64,000 nucleotides of DNA, from positions 2,294,001-2,358,000 of the forward strand of contig NZ_CP071868.1 in the NCBI RefSeq assembly GCF_017569225.1, read 5' to 3'. Position numbers and translations under genes: made by a program. The notes below the pieces were generated by a model. The model was not told where the DNA came from, did no database searches, and saw nothing but the letters and a program-made list of their open reading frames with translations. Origin of the DNA: Pengzhenrongella sicca. GTDB lineage: Bacteria; Actinomycetota; Actinomycetes; Actinomycetales; Cellulomonadaceae. This document shows positions 17,033 to 25,207 of the stretch, piece after piece (the stretch's first letter is position 1; each line of letters opens with the position of its first letter).

Positions 17033-17824
17033 TCAGGGCGTGAGCTCGGCGACCCCCGCGCGCACGAGGACGGTGTGCAGCTGGCTGCACAGCTCGCCGA
17101 CCTCCGCCGCCAGGGTCCCGGCGTGAGCCCGCGAGGACGCCGCGCGCTGGCCCCGCCACGGCGCCACGACCTGGTCGACCAGGTCGACCTGGCGCTCCGC
17201 GGCGGTGCGGAAGGCGCGCAGGTGCCGGGCGTCGATGCCGTGCTCGGCCAGCGCCGCCGCGAGGACCACGACGTCGCGGGCCCACAGGTCGAACTGCCCG
17301 CGCGGGCCGGGGCGGAGCACCCCGACCTCGACGAGCTCGACGACGAGCTGCTCGTCGACGCCGGCCTCCGCCGCGAGCCCGGCCACCGTCCAGCGGCCGG
17401 CGATCGCCGGGGCCTGCCGGACGCCGTCCTGGGTCGCCAGGCGCGCGAACCCGGCGGGCTCGCCCTCGTCGCCGGCGTCGAGCGCATCGAGCTGGGCGCC
17501 GATCACCTTGAGCGGCAGGTACCGGTCGCGCTGCTGGCGCAGGACGTACCGCAGCCGCTCGACGTCGGCCGGGCTGTACTGACGGTACCCGGCCGGGGTG
17601 CGCACGGGCTGGACGAGTCCCTGCTCCTCGAGGAATCGCAGCTTGGAGTTCGTCACCGCGGGGAACTCGAGCTGCAGCGCCCCGAGCACGTCGGAGATCC
17701 GCATCGAGGACCGCCGGGAGAACCCGCGCGGCCACGGCTCGACGACGTGCGGCCGAACGGAGCCGACCGGCTCGGCCGACCCGAGGTCCAGGTCTGCCCG
17801 CAGGGAGCGGCGGGGCCCGGTCAC
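17033..17824 (-). CDS. ftsR: MerR-family regulator, FtsR / Rv1828 type
   Basis: This 263-aa protein has an N-terminal MerR DNA-binding domain (MRISDVLGALQLEFPAVTNS then RFLEEQGLVQPVRT) and a long alpha-helical C-terminal domain containing a second winged-helix-like segment. That is the architecture of Rv1828 and of Corynebacterium FtsR, an activator of ftsZ. GTG at 17824 is chosen, 10 bases after the FHA gene; a GTG/ATG start at 17863 would overlap that gene. Regulation of cell division here is inferred from homology and conserved neighbours. Confidence 0.82.
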   Translation of the reverse strand: MTGPRRSLRADLDLGSAEPVGSVRPHVVEPWPRGFSRRSSMRISDVLGALQLEFPAVTNSKLRFLEEQGLVQPVRTPAGYRQYSPADVERLRYVLRQQRDRYLPLKVIGAQLDALDAGDEGEPAGFARLATQDGVRQAPAIAGRWTVAGLAAEAGVDEQLVVELVEVGVLRPGPRGQFDLWARDVVVLAAALAEHGIDARHLRAFRTAAERQVDLVDQVVAPWRGQRAASSRAHAGTLAAEVGELCSQLHTVLVRAGVAELTP

Positions 17825-17834
17825 CGACGCCCGC

Positions 17835-18365
17835 TCACTGGCCGGAGGACGGCGCAGCCGCACCGCTCTCGCGAACGGGGCTCGGGTGGTAGGTCAGGCG
17901 GTACTTGCCGATCTGGACCTCGTCGCCCGCGCGCAACGCCGCGGCGTCGATCCGGGTGCGGTTGATGTACGTGCCGTTGAGCGAGCCGATGTCCCGCACG
18001 ATGAAGTCGTCGCCCTCGCGGACGAACTCGGCGTGCCGGCGCGAGACGGTCACGTCGTCGAGGAAAATGTCGGCGTCGACGCTCCGGCCCGCCACCGTCT
18101 TGGCGGCGTCGAGCAGGAACCGCGCGCCCGCGCTCGGGCCGCGCTGCATGATCAGCAGCGCCGACGTGCGCGGCAGCGCCGCGACGGCGGCCTGCTCCTC
18201 GCCCGTGAGCCCGGTCGGCGAGGCCGCCTCCGGGTCGGCCTGGCCGAGCTGGCCCAGGCTGATCGTGGTGTCCGCGCCGCTGCGGGGGGCGTACGGCCCA
18301 CCAATCGTGGGGCCGGGGCCGACCTCGCTCGAATCGGGCTCGGTCGCCTGGATGCCGTCGGTCAT
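17835..18365 (-). CDS. garA: FHA-domain protein, GarA/OdhI type
   Basis: This 176-aa protein has a C-terminal FHA domain (residues about 72-165) with the phosphothreonine-binding motifs GRSVDADI, SRRHAEF and GSLNGTYINR. The N-terminal tail contains GADTTISLGQL, comparable to the TT phosphoacceptor motif of GarA/OdhI that PknB and PknG phosphorylate. The known role is to inhibit 2-oxoglutarate dehydrogenase when unphosphorylated and so balance TCA flux and glutamate synthesis. The two-gene link with FtsR is conserved. The tail is longer and more Pro/Ala-rich than in GarA. Confidence 0.87.
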   Translation of the reverse strand: MTDGIQATEPDSSEVGPGPTIGGPYAPRSGADTTISLGQLGQADPEAASPTGLTGEEQAAVAALPRTSALLIMQRGPSAGARFLLDAAKTVAGRSVDADIFLDDVTVSRRHAEFVREGDDFIVRDIGSLNGTYINRTRIDAAALRAGDEVQIGKYRLTYHPSPVRESGAAAPSSGQ

Positions 18366-18452
18366 CTCGCCTCCCGAGCGCGGTCGTGGGATCGGCAGGT
18401 CTTGCCGGTCCGGATGCTGCCTACCCTATGCGCCCGCAGGCCCGCCGCGCAT

Positions 18453-19292
18453 TCACTCCCCGGCCGCAGGCTGCGCCGTGGCAAACTCCGGGACAGGTAT
18501 CGCCCTCACCGCGCTGACCTCGACCTTCTCCGCGACGGTCGAGGAGCCCCGGCCGCCCGCGGTGCGGACGGCGGCCATCGCCCCGCCGGGAATCTCGAGC
18601 GCTGGCGCGATCGTCAGCGGATCGCCGATCGCGATCCACCGGTAGGGCGAGGTAAGCAGCGTGCCGTCGACCTCCAGGCCCTCGGCCGTGTCGACGAAGT
18701 GGGAGCTCGCAACCAGGCGCAGGCCGTTGAGCTGCACGGCCTCCGCCCCCGCGTTGCGCAGCTCCTCGAGCACGTTGAACAGGGTCAGGGCGGGCACCGA
18801 GCCCGACGCGTCCGTGATCACGATCTCGATGCCGGGGCCCTCGGCGGGCAGGCGCCCGGACAGGATCCCGAGCGTCGTGGCAGACTCGGTCGCGGCGTCC
18901 AGCGCCGCCTGCTGCTGGTCCGAGCCGGTCAGCAGCTCCTGGCGGGTGCGCTCGAGCGCCGCGGCCTCGCGCTCGAGCTGGGACGCGCGCTGCGTCGTCT
19001 CGTCCAGGATCCGCACGAGGTCGGACTGCCGCAGCGCCGACAGGCCCTCGGTGTTCGTCTGGCGGACCTGCATGACGACGGCGAAGCCGAGCAGCGCGCA
19101 TAGCAGCGAGGCCAGGAGCTGGGCCCGGGTCGCGCGCGGCGCGAGCGCGCGGCGCAGCTGGTGCCAGCCCGAGGGCGGCGCCGCGGGGGCGCCGTCGTCG
19201 GCCGGAGCCGCGAAGTCGCCGTCGGCCGGAGCCGCGGGCGGGACCACGGGCACGGCGTCCGTCGTCGCGTCCTTGCGGTGGCCGCCGGGCAT
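18453..19292 (-). CDS. DUF881 family membrane-anchored protein (second copy)
   Basis: This 279-aa protein has a disordered Ala/Pro-rich N-terminus, one membrane helix (about residues 58-77, QLLASLLCALLGFAVVMQV), a coiled coil (about 90-125) and the extracytoplasmic DUF881 domain with GPGIEIVITD, NVLEELRNAGAEAVQLNGLRL and TSPYRWIAIGDP. ATG at 19292 is 2 bases after the Sbp stop. The function of DUF881 proteins is unknown; the constant link with Sbp and division regulators suggests an envelope or division role. It corresponds by position to Rv1825. Confidence 0.87.
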   Translation of the reverse strand: MPGGHRKDATTDAVPVVPPAAPADGDFAAPADDGAPAAPPSGWHQLRRALAPRATRAQLLASLLCALLGFAVVMQVRQTNTEGLSALRQSDLVRILDETTQRASQLEREAAALERTRQELLTGSDQQQAALDAATESATTLGILSGRLPAEGPGIEIVITDASGSVPALTLFNVLEELRNAGAEAVQLNGLRLVASSHFVDTAEGLEVDGTLLTSPYRWIAIGDPLTIAPALEIPGGAMAAVRTAGGRGSSTVAEKVEVSAVRAIPVPEFATAQPAAGE

Positions 19293-19294
19293 CG

Positions 19295-19627
19295 TCAGGC
19301 CCCGAAGATGTGGCGACGGATCGCCGCCGCGTTGGAGAAGATCCGGATGCCGAGCACGACGACGACGCCGGTCGACAGCTGCGTCCCGACGCCGAGCTGG
19401 TCGCCGAGGAAGACGATGAGCGCGGCCACGACGACGTTCGACAGGAACGAGACGAGGAAGACCCGGTCGTCGAAGATCCCGTCCAGCATGGCGCGGAGGC
19501 CGCCGAACAGCGCGTCGAGCGCGGCGACGACGGCGATGGGCAGGTACGGCTGGAGCGAGGCCGGGACGGTCGGCTCGAGGACCAGCCCGGCGACGACGCC
19601 GAGGGCGAGTCCGAGGACGGCGATCAT
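19295..19627 (-). CDS. sbp: Small basic protein family (Sbp, DUF1290)
   Basis: This 110-aa protein has three hydrophobic helices: MIAVLGLALGVVAGLVLEP, YLPIAVVAALDALFGGLRA and a third around residues 55-72. It also carries the conserved FGGLRAMLDGIFDDRVFLVSF segment of DUF1290. It is an integral membrane protein of unknown biochemical function, first noted near division genes in Bacillus, and always lies between two DUF881 genes in actinobacteria (Rv1824). The ATG overlaps the preceding DUF881 stop by four bases. Confidence 0.9.
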   Translation of the reverse strand: MIAVLGLALGVVAGLVLEPTVPASLQPYLPIAVVAALDALFGGLRAMLDGIFDDRVFLVSFLSNVVVAALIVFLGDQLGVGTQLSTGVVVVLGIRIFSNAAAIRRHIFGA

Positions 19628-20544
19628 GGCTGCTCCTCCTCTCGGGTCGGGTCCGACGACGGCACGCCGGTGCCGGCGTCCTGCTCGGGCACGAGCACGG
19701 TAGCCGACCGCAGCCGGAGCTCGGCCGAGCCGGGGAGCGCGAGCTCGTCCTCGCTCGAGATGTCGACCCCGATCCCATAGACGTTACGCAGGGTCGCCAG
19801 GTGCTGGCCGCCGGTGGTGCGGGCGAACTCGGTCGCGAGGCCGCCGGGCTCACCGATGGCCTCGACGACGTACGGCCCGCTCAGTGGGACGAGGTCGACC
19901 AGGATCGCGCTGCCGGCGCTGCGGATCGCCGTGATCGCGGTCAGCCGGTGGCCGTTGACGGCGATCGCCTCGGCGCCGGCCCGCCACAGGCCGTTGACCG
20001 CGATCTGCAGGTCGACGTCCTGGACCCGCTCGTCCGGGTCCGCCTGCTCGGGATCGGCCGCCGCGACGTCGGAGTCCTGGAGCGTGAGCCTCAGGCCCGG
20101 GCCCTGCACGGCCACGGCGCCCGCGGTCACGCCGTCCGCCGCGAGGGTCGCGAGCAGCTCCGGGTCCTGTGCCCCGAGCGCGGCGCTCTGCAGGCTCGCG
20201 ATCTCGGCGCTGCGGCTCTCGTTGTCGGCGAGCAGGCTCTCGGCCAGCGCGGTGCGGTCGGCGATCTGCCCCTCGAGCAGCGCCCGCGCCTGCGCGACCG
20301 CGGGCTCCGGGGCGCGCAGGTCGATCGCTGCGGCCGCGGTGAGCAGTCCGAGAGCGATCGCGAGCACGAGCAGCGCGAGCCGGTGGCCGAGGCCGGCCGG
20401 CGGCCCGCCCGCGCTCCGCCGATCGGCCGCCTGCTGGTAGCCCGGGTCGAGCGGACGCCGCATCACCTCGTTGAGCAGCGTCATCGACGCGTCGACGGGC
20501 CCGGCGGCGCCCGGGCCCGGCCGCGAGTCCGCGCGACGGCTCAC
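19624..20544 (-). CDS. DUF881 family membrane-anchored protein (first copy)
   Basis: This 306-aa protein has a cytoplasmic N-terminus (MTLLNEVMRRPLDPGY), one membrane helix (RLALLVLAIALGLLTAAAAI), a short coiled coil and the DUF881 domain with GPGLRLTLQDSD and NGLWRAGAEAIAVNGHRL. It is the likely partner of the second DUF881 protein. The GTG at 20544 overlaps the upstream pgsA stop (GTGA) and is preferred; an internal ATG at 20484 (MTLLNE) would give 286 aa. It ends in an acidic tail (TREEEQP) overlapping the Sbp start. Confidence 0.85.
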   Translation of the reverse strand: MSRRADSRPGPGAAGPVDASMTLLNEVMRRPLDPGYQQAADRRSAGGPPAGLGHRLALLVLAIALGLLTAAAAIDLRAPEPAVAQARALLEGQIADRTALAESLLADNESRSAEIASLQSAALGAQDPELLATLAADGVTAGAVAVQGPGLRLTLQDSDVAAADPEQADPDERVQDVDLQIAVNGLWRAGAEAIAVNGHRLTAITAIRSAGSAILVDLVPLSGPYVVEAIGEPGGLATEFARTTGGQHLATLRNVYGIGVDISSEDELALPGSAELRLRSATVLVPEQDAGTGVPSSDPTREEEQP

Positions 20545-21125
20545 TCGTGGGCCTGCCGCGGGTAGAGCAGCGACCGCGCCTGCGTGAAGTACAGCAGCGC
20601 CGCGAACCAGTACAGCCCGATGCCCCACCAGGCGAACGCCCAGCCGAGCGCCGACGCGACCGTGCCGACGGCGCCGCTGCGCTCGGCGAGCAGGAGTAGC
20701 GGGAACGCGTACAGCAGCGCGAACGTGCCGGCCTTGCCCGCGAAGTGGACGGGCAGGGGCCCGTAGCCGTGCCGGGCGAGCAGCGGCAGCAGCGCCGCGA
20801 GCAGCGCATCCCGGCTCACGAGCACGACGACGAGCCACAGCGGGACCACGTCGCGCCAGGCCAGGCCGATGAGCGTCACCAGGATGAAGAGCCGGTCGGC
20901 CGCCGGGTCGAGGAGCTGACCGAGCCGCGAGACCTGGTGGAACCGCCGCGCGATGAGCCCGTCGAGCCAGTCGCTCGCGCCGGAGACGGCGAGCACGATC
21001 AGCGCCCAGACGTCCTGCCCCTGAACGATGAGCACCGCGAAGACCGGGACGAGCGCCAGGCGCGCGAGGCTGATCGCGTTCGGCACGGTGAGCACGCGGT
21101 CGCTGACCTGCTCCTCGCGTGCCAC
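20541..21125 (-). CDS. pgsA: CDP-alcohol phosphatidyltransferase
   Basis: A 194-aa membrane enzyme of phospholipid synthesis, CDP-diacylglycerol plus an alcohol phosphate. The active-site signature D-x2-DG-x2-AR-x8-G-x3-D-x3-D is complete (SDWLDGLIARRF...GQLLDPAADRL). Five to six hydrophobic helices are visible. By position it matches mycobacterial PgsA2/Rv1822, so glycerol-3-phosphate is the likely acceptor. The GTG at 21125 has GGGAG four bases upstream; another GTG at 21188 would add 21 basic residues. It heads the operon that continues through DUF881, Sbp and DUF881. Confidence 0.85.
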   Translation of the reverse strand: MAREEQVSDRVLTVPNAISLARLALVPVFAVLIVQGQDVWALIVLAVSGASDWLDGLIARRFHQVSRLGQLLDPAADRLFILVTLIGLAWRDVVPLWLVVVLVSRDALLAALLPLLARHGYGPLPVHFAGKAGTFALLYAFPLLLLAERSGAVGTVASALGWAFAWWGIGLYWFAALLYFTQARSLLYPRQAHE

Positions 21126-21294
21126 TGCGCTCCCGTCGATGCCCGTTTCCGGAGTGATGCGAGCACGTCGCGAACGACCCGTGCCCACCCTGCGCTGCCG
21201 ATCCTAAGGGGCGCCGCCGCGCTCCCCGCGCGCGACCGGCCGGGCGGACGTACGGTCGAAGAACCAGTGACGTCAAAGGAGAGGGAGCACGTTC

Positions 21295-21468
21295 GTGGGT
21301 ATCGACGACAAGATCAAGAACGCGGTCGAGGATCTGACGGGAAAGGCCAAGGAAGCGGCCGGCCGCTCGACCGATGACAAGAGCCTCGAGGCCGAGGGCA
21401 AGCGCGACCAGTCGTCCGCCGACCTCAAGCGGGCCGGCGAGAACGTCAAGGACGCGTTCAAGCACTGA
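21295..21468 (+). CDS. CsbD-like stress protein
   Basis: A 57-aa protein from GTG: MGIDDKIKNAVEDLTGKAKE, then repeated charged helical segments (DKSLEAEGKRDQSSADLKRA) ending in KDAFKH. This is the CsbD pattern of small, highly charged, general-stress proteins of unknown biochemical role. AAAGGAGAGGGAG lies just upstream. A strong hairpin 17 bases after the stop makes it a single-gene unit, divergent from pgsA. Confidence 0.88.
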   Translation: MGIDDKIKNAVEDLTGKAKEAAGRSTDDKSLEAEGKRDQSSADLKRAGENVKDAFKH

Positions 21469-21484
21469 GCCCCGAGCGGACGAC

Positions 21485-21512
21485 GCGCCCCTGACCGGTG
21501 GGTCAGGGGCGC
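21485..21512 (+). terminator. Perfect 12-bp hairpin terminator after csbD gene
   Basis: GCGCCCCTGACC (21485-21496) pairs exactly with GGTCAGGGGCGC (21501-21512) across a GGTG loop. It lies 17 bases after the CsbD stop and 35 bases before the end of the convergent dehydrogenase gene. The T content downstream is low. Confidence 0.75.
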
Positions 21513-21546
21513 TTCGTCGCGCCGGCGTGCCTCAGGGCCGCATGCC

Positions 21547-22596
21547 TCAGGGCCGCACGAGCGACTTGATCGCCCGACGCTCGTCCATCGCGGCGTACGC
21601 CTCGCCGATGTCGGCGAGCGGGAGCTCAAGGTCGAACACGCGGCCCGGGTTGATCGCGCCGGACAGCACGTCGGCCAGCAGCTCCGGCAGGTAGGTGCGC
21701 ACGGGCGCGATGCCGCCGGCCACGTTGAGGTTCGCCCCGAACATCTGCCCGACCGGCAGCTCCGGGCCGCCCGCGGGAACCCCGACGTAGCCCACGTACC
21801 CGCCGGGCCGCGTGACGTCGAGCGCCTGCTGCATCGACTCGCGGGTGCCGACGCACTCGAGCACGGCCTCGGCCCCGTCCGCGCCGAGCAGCTCGCGCAC
21901 GGCGGCGACGCCGGCCGCGCCGCGCTCGGCGACGACGTCGGTCGCGCCGAACTCGCGCGCGAGCCGCTGCCGGTCGGGGTGCCGGGACATGGCGACGATG
22001 CGGGTCGCCCCCAGGCGCCGGGAGGCGAGCACCGCGCACAGCCCGACGGCGCCGTCGCCGACGACGACGACTGTGGAGCCGGCGTGGACCCGCGCCGAGA
22101 CGGCCGCGTGGTGGCCGGTGCCCATCACGTCCGACAGCGCGAGCAGGCTGGGGATCAGCTCGTCCGCGGGGTAGGTCGGCGTCGCGACCAGGTTGGCGTC
22201 GGCGAACGGGACGCGCACGAGCTCCGCCTGCGCCCCGTCGACGAGGAGGCCCTCGTGGTCGCGCCCACCCCACATCACGCCGTGCACGCACGAGGTCGGG
22301 AACCCGTTGCGGCAGTTCGCGCAGGTTCCGTCGCCGAGCGCGAACGGCGCGATCACGAACTCGCCGGGCCGCACGCCGACGACGTCGGCGCCCACGGCCT
22401 CGACCACGCCCACCAGCTCGTGGCCGATGCGCCGGGGCTCTGGCGTCGGGCGGACGCCGCGGTAGCCCCACAGGTCGGACCCGCAGACGCAGGCGGCGAT
22501 CACCCGCACGATCGCGTCGGTCGGGCGGTGCAGGATGGGGTCGGGGACCTGCTCGAGGCGGACGTCTTTCGGGCCATGGAGGACGGTTGCGCGCAT
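21547..22596 (-). CDS. Zinc-dependent alcohol dehydrogenase family protein
   Basis: This 349-aa medium-chain dehydrogenase has a GroES-like N-terminal domain with catalytic zinc ligands (CVCGSD, GHELVGVVE) and a structural zinc-site segment that is partly changed (CANCRNGFPTSC). The Rossmann domain carries VVVVGDGAVGLCAVL. The best-known relatives act on alcohols and formaldehyde or glutathione adducts; the substrate here is open. ATG at 22596 fits the family N-terminus MRATVLHGP. It is divergent from the CoA-binding protein gene with a 43-base gap, so the two may share a control region. Confidence 0.9.
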   Translation of the reverse strand: MRATVLHGPKDVRLEQVPDPILHRPTDAIVRVIAACVCGSDLWGYRGVRPTPEPRRIGHELVGVVEAVGADVVGVRPGEFVIAPFALGDGTCANCRNGFPTSCVHGVMWGGRDHEGLLVDGAQAELVRVPFADANLVATPTYPADELIPSLLALSDVMGTGHHAAVSARVHAGSTVVVVGDGAVGLCAVLASRRLGATRIVAMSRHPDRQRLAREFGATDVVAERGAAGVAAVRELLGADGAEAVLECVGTRESMQQALDVTRPGGYVGYVGVPAGGPELPVGQMFGANLNVAGGIAPVRTYLPELLADVLSGAINPGRVFDLELPLADIGEAYAAMDERRAIKSLVRP

Positions 22597-22639
22597 GCTC
22601 GGCAGCGTACGCACCGCGCCGCTGTGCTTGGGTGGTCGC

Positions 22640-23059
22640 ATGACGCACGCCAACGACCCGGCCGTGATCGACCGCCTCCTGACCACACGGGCCCGCTGGG
22701 CCGTCGTCGGGCTCTCGGCGAACCGCGCCCGCGCGGCCTACGGCGTGGCCGCGTACCTGCAGTCGACGCTGGGCATGACGATCGTGCCCGTCCACCCCAG
22801 CGCGGCGGCCGTGCACGGCTCGACCGGCTACGCACGCCTGGCGGACATCCCCGGCGGCGTCGACGTCGTGGACGTGTTCGTGAACTCCGCGCTCGCGGGC
22901 GACGTCGTCGACGAGGCGATCGCCGCGGGCGCGCGCGCGGTCTGGCTGCAGCTCGGCGTCATCGACGACGCCGCCGCCGCGCGGGCGCAGGCCGCCGGGC
23001 TCGAGGTCGTGATGGACGCGTGCCCGGCGATCGAGGGCCCGCGCCGCGCGCTCGGCTAA
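22640..23059 (+). CDS. CoA-binding protein (YccU-like)
   Basis: This 139-aa protein is a stand-alone CoA-binding Rossmann-like domain of the YccU group: WAVVGLSANRARAAYGVAAYLQ, VPVHPSAAAVHG, VDVVDVFVNS, VWLQLGV and the terminal VMDACPAIEGPR. The conserved Cys in MDACP is the site that forms mixed disulfides in characterised relatives. Its role is unknown. ATG at 22640 follows a GGTGG sequence. The coding frame continues upstream, but there it would overlap the divergent dehydrogenase. Confidence 0.87.
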   Translation: MTHANDPAVIDRLLTTRARWAVVGLSANRARAAYGVAAYLQSTLGMTIVPVHPSAAAVHGSTGYARLADIPGGVDVVDVFVNSALAGDVVDEAIAAGARAVWLQLGVIDDAAAARAQAAGLEVVMDACPAIEGPRRALG

Positions 23060-23147
23060 GGCCTGCCGAGCGTCGAGGCGCACCGCCTCTGGGCGCAACG
23101 AGCCGAGCCTGTGCGCGACGTCACGCCCGCAGGCCGGGAAGACCAGG

Positions 23148-23302
23148 TAGACTAGCCCCTGATCTTGGAGTTTCGTCGCCTCATCCCTCGTGTGTATGTG
23201 CCGGTGGTTCGATCACCGTCGATGTGTTCGGGAGAGCGACCTGCGGTCCGCTACCTGGCACCCGTACACGACTCCCACGCGACGGAACGGTTTACATCTC
23301 AC
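23148..23302 (+). promoter_or_regulatory. Probable promoter and 5' leader of the DEAD-box helicase gene
   Basis: TAGACT (23148-23153) is a good -10 candidate; the -35 is weak. It would give a leader of about 145 bases before the ATG at 23303. Long leaders are usual for cold-shock DEAD-box helicase genes, but no named RNA structure is recognised. Confidence 0.3.
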
Positions 23303-25177
23303 ATGACGATTTCCTCTGACTCCTCCGCGCCCGCAAACGGCACCGCGCCCGCAAACGCCGCGGCGCCCGAGGCCGCCGGCTTCGCGGACCTGAATCTCCC
23401 CGCCTCGCTCCTGCGCGCGATCGCGGACCTCGGCTTCACGGAGCCGACCGCGATCCAGGCCCAGGCCATCCCCGCGCTGCTGAGCGGCCGTGACATCACG
23501 GGCGTCGCGCAGACCGGTACCGGCAAGACCGCGGCGTTCGGCCTGCCGCTGCTCGCCGCGGTCGACCCGCAGCTCGGCCGGGTGCAGGCCCTCGTGCTGG
23601 CCCCGACCCGCGAGCTCGCGATGCAGACCGCCGAGGCGATCGAGTCGTTCGCCAAGCACATGCACGGCGTCGAGGTCATCGCGATCTACGGCGGCTCGCC
23701 GTTCGTCCCGCAGCAGCGCGCGCTGGCTCGCGGCGCCCAGATCGTCGTCGGCACCCCCGGCCGCGTCATCGACCACATCGAGCGTGGCACGCTGCACCTC
23801 GAGGACGTCAAGTACCTCGTGCTCGACGAGGGCGACGAGATGCTGCGGATGGGCTTCGCCGAGGACGTCGACAAGATCTTCAGCTTCGCGCCGGTCGAGC
23901 GTCAGGTCGCGCTCTTCTCCGCGACGATGCCGCCCGCGATCCGCCGCGTCGCGAACCAGCACATGACCAACCCGGTCGAGATCGCGACGTCGCGGCAGTC
24001 CTCGACCGTCACCTCGGTCAAGCAGTCGTACGCCGTCGTTCCGTTCCGGCACAAGGCCGGCGCGCTCGCCCGCGTGCTCGCCGTGACCGAGGCCGAGGCC
24101 GCCATCGTCTTCGTCCGCACCCGCGGCGCGGCCGAAGAGGTCGGCAGCGCGCTCGTCGAGCGCGGCATCTCCGCGGCCTACATCAGCGGCGACGTCGCCC
24201 AGGGCGAGCGCGAGAAGATCGTCGAGCGCCTGCGCAGCGGCGCCCTGAACGTGCTCGTCGCGACGGACGTCGCGGCCCGCGGCCTCGACGTCGACCGCAT
24301 CGGCCTCGTCGTGAACTTCGACGCGCCGAGCGAGCCGGAGATCTACGTCCACCGCATCGGCCGCACCGGCCGCGCCGGCCGTACCGGCGAGGCGCTCACG
24401 TTCGTCACGCCGAGCGAGCAGCACCGCCTGCGCCAGATCGAGCGCCTCACGCGCACGCCGCTGATCGAGATGACCCTCCCCTCTCCCGCCGACGTGTCCG
24501 CGCACCGCGTGCAGCAGCTGCTCGGCAAGGTCAACGCCCGCACCGAGGCCGGCCGCCTCGAGCTCTACCGCGAGTCCGTCGCCGTGTTCCTCGCCAAGAA
24601 CCCCGAGGTCGACATCGAGGACCTCGTGGCCTCGCTCGCTGCCCTCGCGGTCGGCGACGACGGCCCGCAGGCGCGCACCGGTCACGGCGAGGACCTCGAC
24701 GAGGCGCTCGCCCGGGCCCGCATGAGCCCCGAGCGGCCCGAGCGCGGCGGCAGGAACGACTCGCGCGACAGCCGCGGCGAGAACCGCAACGGCCCCCGCG
24801 GCGGCGCGGCCTCGCGCCGCACCGAGGGCGGCACGCGCTACCGCGTCGCCGTCGGCGCCTCGCACGGCGCCCAGCCCGGCGCCATCGTCGGCGCGCTCAC
24901 GAACGAGGGCGGCCTGACGGGCAAGGACCTCGGCAAGATCGACATCTTCCCGAGCTTCAGCCTCGTGGAGATCTCCGGCAACCTCACCCAGGACGCGTTC
25001 GACCGCATCTCCCGGGCACGGGTCGCCGGCCAGCCGCTTCGCATCCGCCTCGACGACGGCCCCGCGCCGCGCACCAACCACGCGCCGTCGCGCCCGAGCG
25101 GCTCGAGCACCGGCCCGCGCGAGCACCGCGCGCCGTCGACCGAGCGCAAGACCTACCACCGCAACGCGGCGTACTGA
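23303..25177 (+). CDS. deaD: DEAD-box ATP-dependent RNA helicase (DeaD/CsdA type)
   Basis: This 624-aa helicase has the Q motif (GFTEPTAIQAQAIP), motif I AQTGTGKT, Ia PTRELAMQ, Ib TPGRVIDH, II DEGD (an unusual variant of DEAD), III SAT, and IV-VI ending HRIGRTGRAGR. A C-terminal DbpA-like RNA-binding domain (YRVAVGASHGAQPGAIVGAL, residues about 510-585) and a basic, disordered RG/SR tail follow. It should unwind structured RNA in ribosome assembly or decay. ATG at 23303 is chosen; the frame upstream is open but lacks helicase features. Confidence 0.94.
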   Translation: MTISSDSSAPANGTAPANAAAPEAAGFADLNLPASLLRAIADLGFTEPTAIQAQAIPALLSGRDITGVAQTGTGKTAAFGLPLLAAVDPQLGRVQALVLAPTRELAMQTAEAIESFAKHMHGVEVIAIYGGSPFVPQQRALARGAQIVVGTPGRVIDHIERGTLHLEDVKYLVLDEGDEMLRMGFAEDVDKIFSFAPVERQVALFSATMPPAIRRVANQHMTNPVEIATSRQSSTVTSVKQSYAVVPFRHKAGALARVLAVTEAEAAIVFVRTRGAAEEVGSALVERGISAAYISGDVAQGEREKIVERLRSGALNVLVATDVAARGLDVDRIGLVVNFDAPSEPEIYVHRIGRTGRAGRTGEALTFVTPSEQHRLRQIERLTRTPLIEMTLPSPADVSAHRVQQLLGKVNARTEAGRLELYRESVAVFLAKNPEVDIEDLVASLAALAVGDDGPQARTGHGEDLDEALARARMSPERPERGGRNDSRDSRGENRNGPRGGAASRRTEGGTRYRVAVGASHGAQPGAIVGALTNEGGLTGKDLGKIDIFPSFSLVEISGNLTQDAFDRISRARVAGQPLRIRLDDGPAPRTNHAPSRPSGSSTGPREHRAPSTERKTYHRNAAY

Positions 25178-25207
25178 ACCCAGTACGACGCACTCGACGG
25201 GACGTTC

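Noticed and set aside
23195-23240. TGGTTCGATCACC segment resembling a tRNA T-arm
   Set aside because: No matching acceptor, D or anticodon arms can be folded around it.
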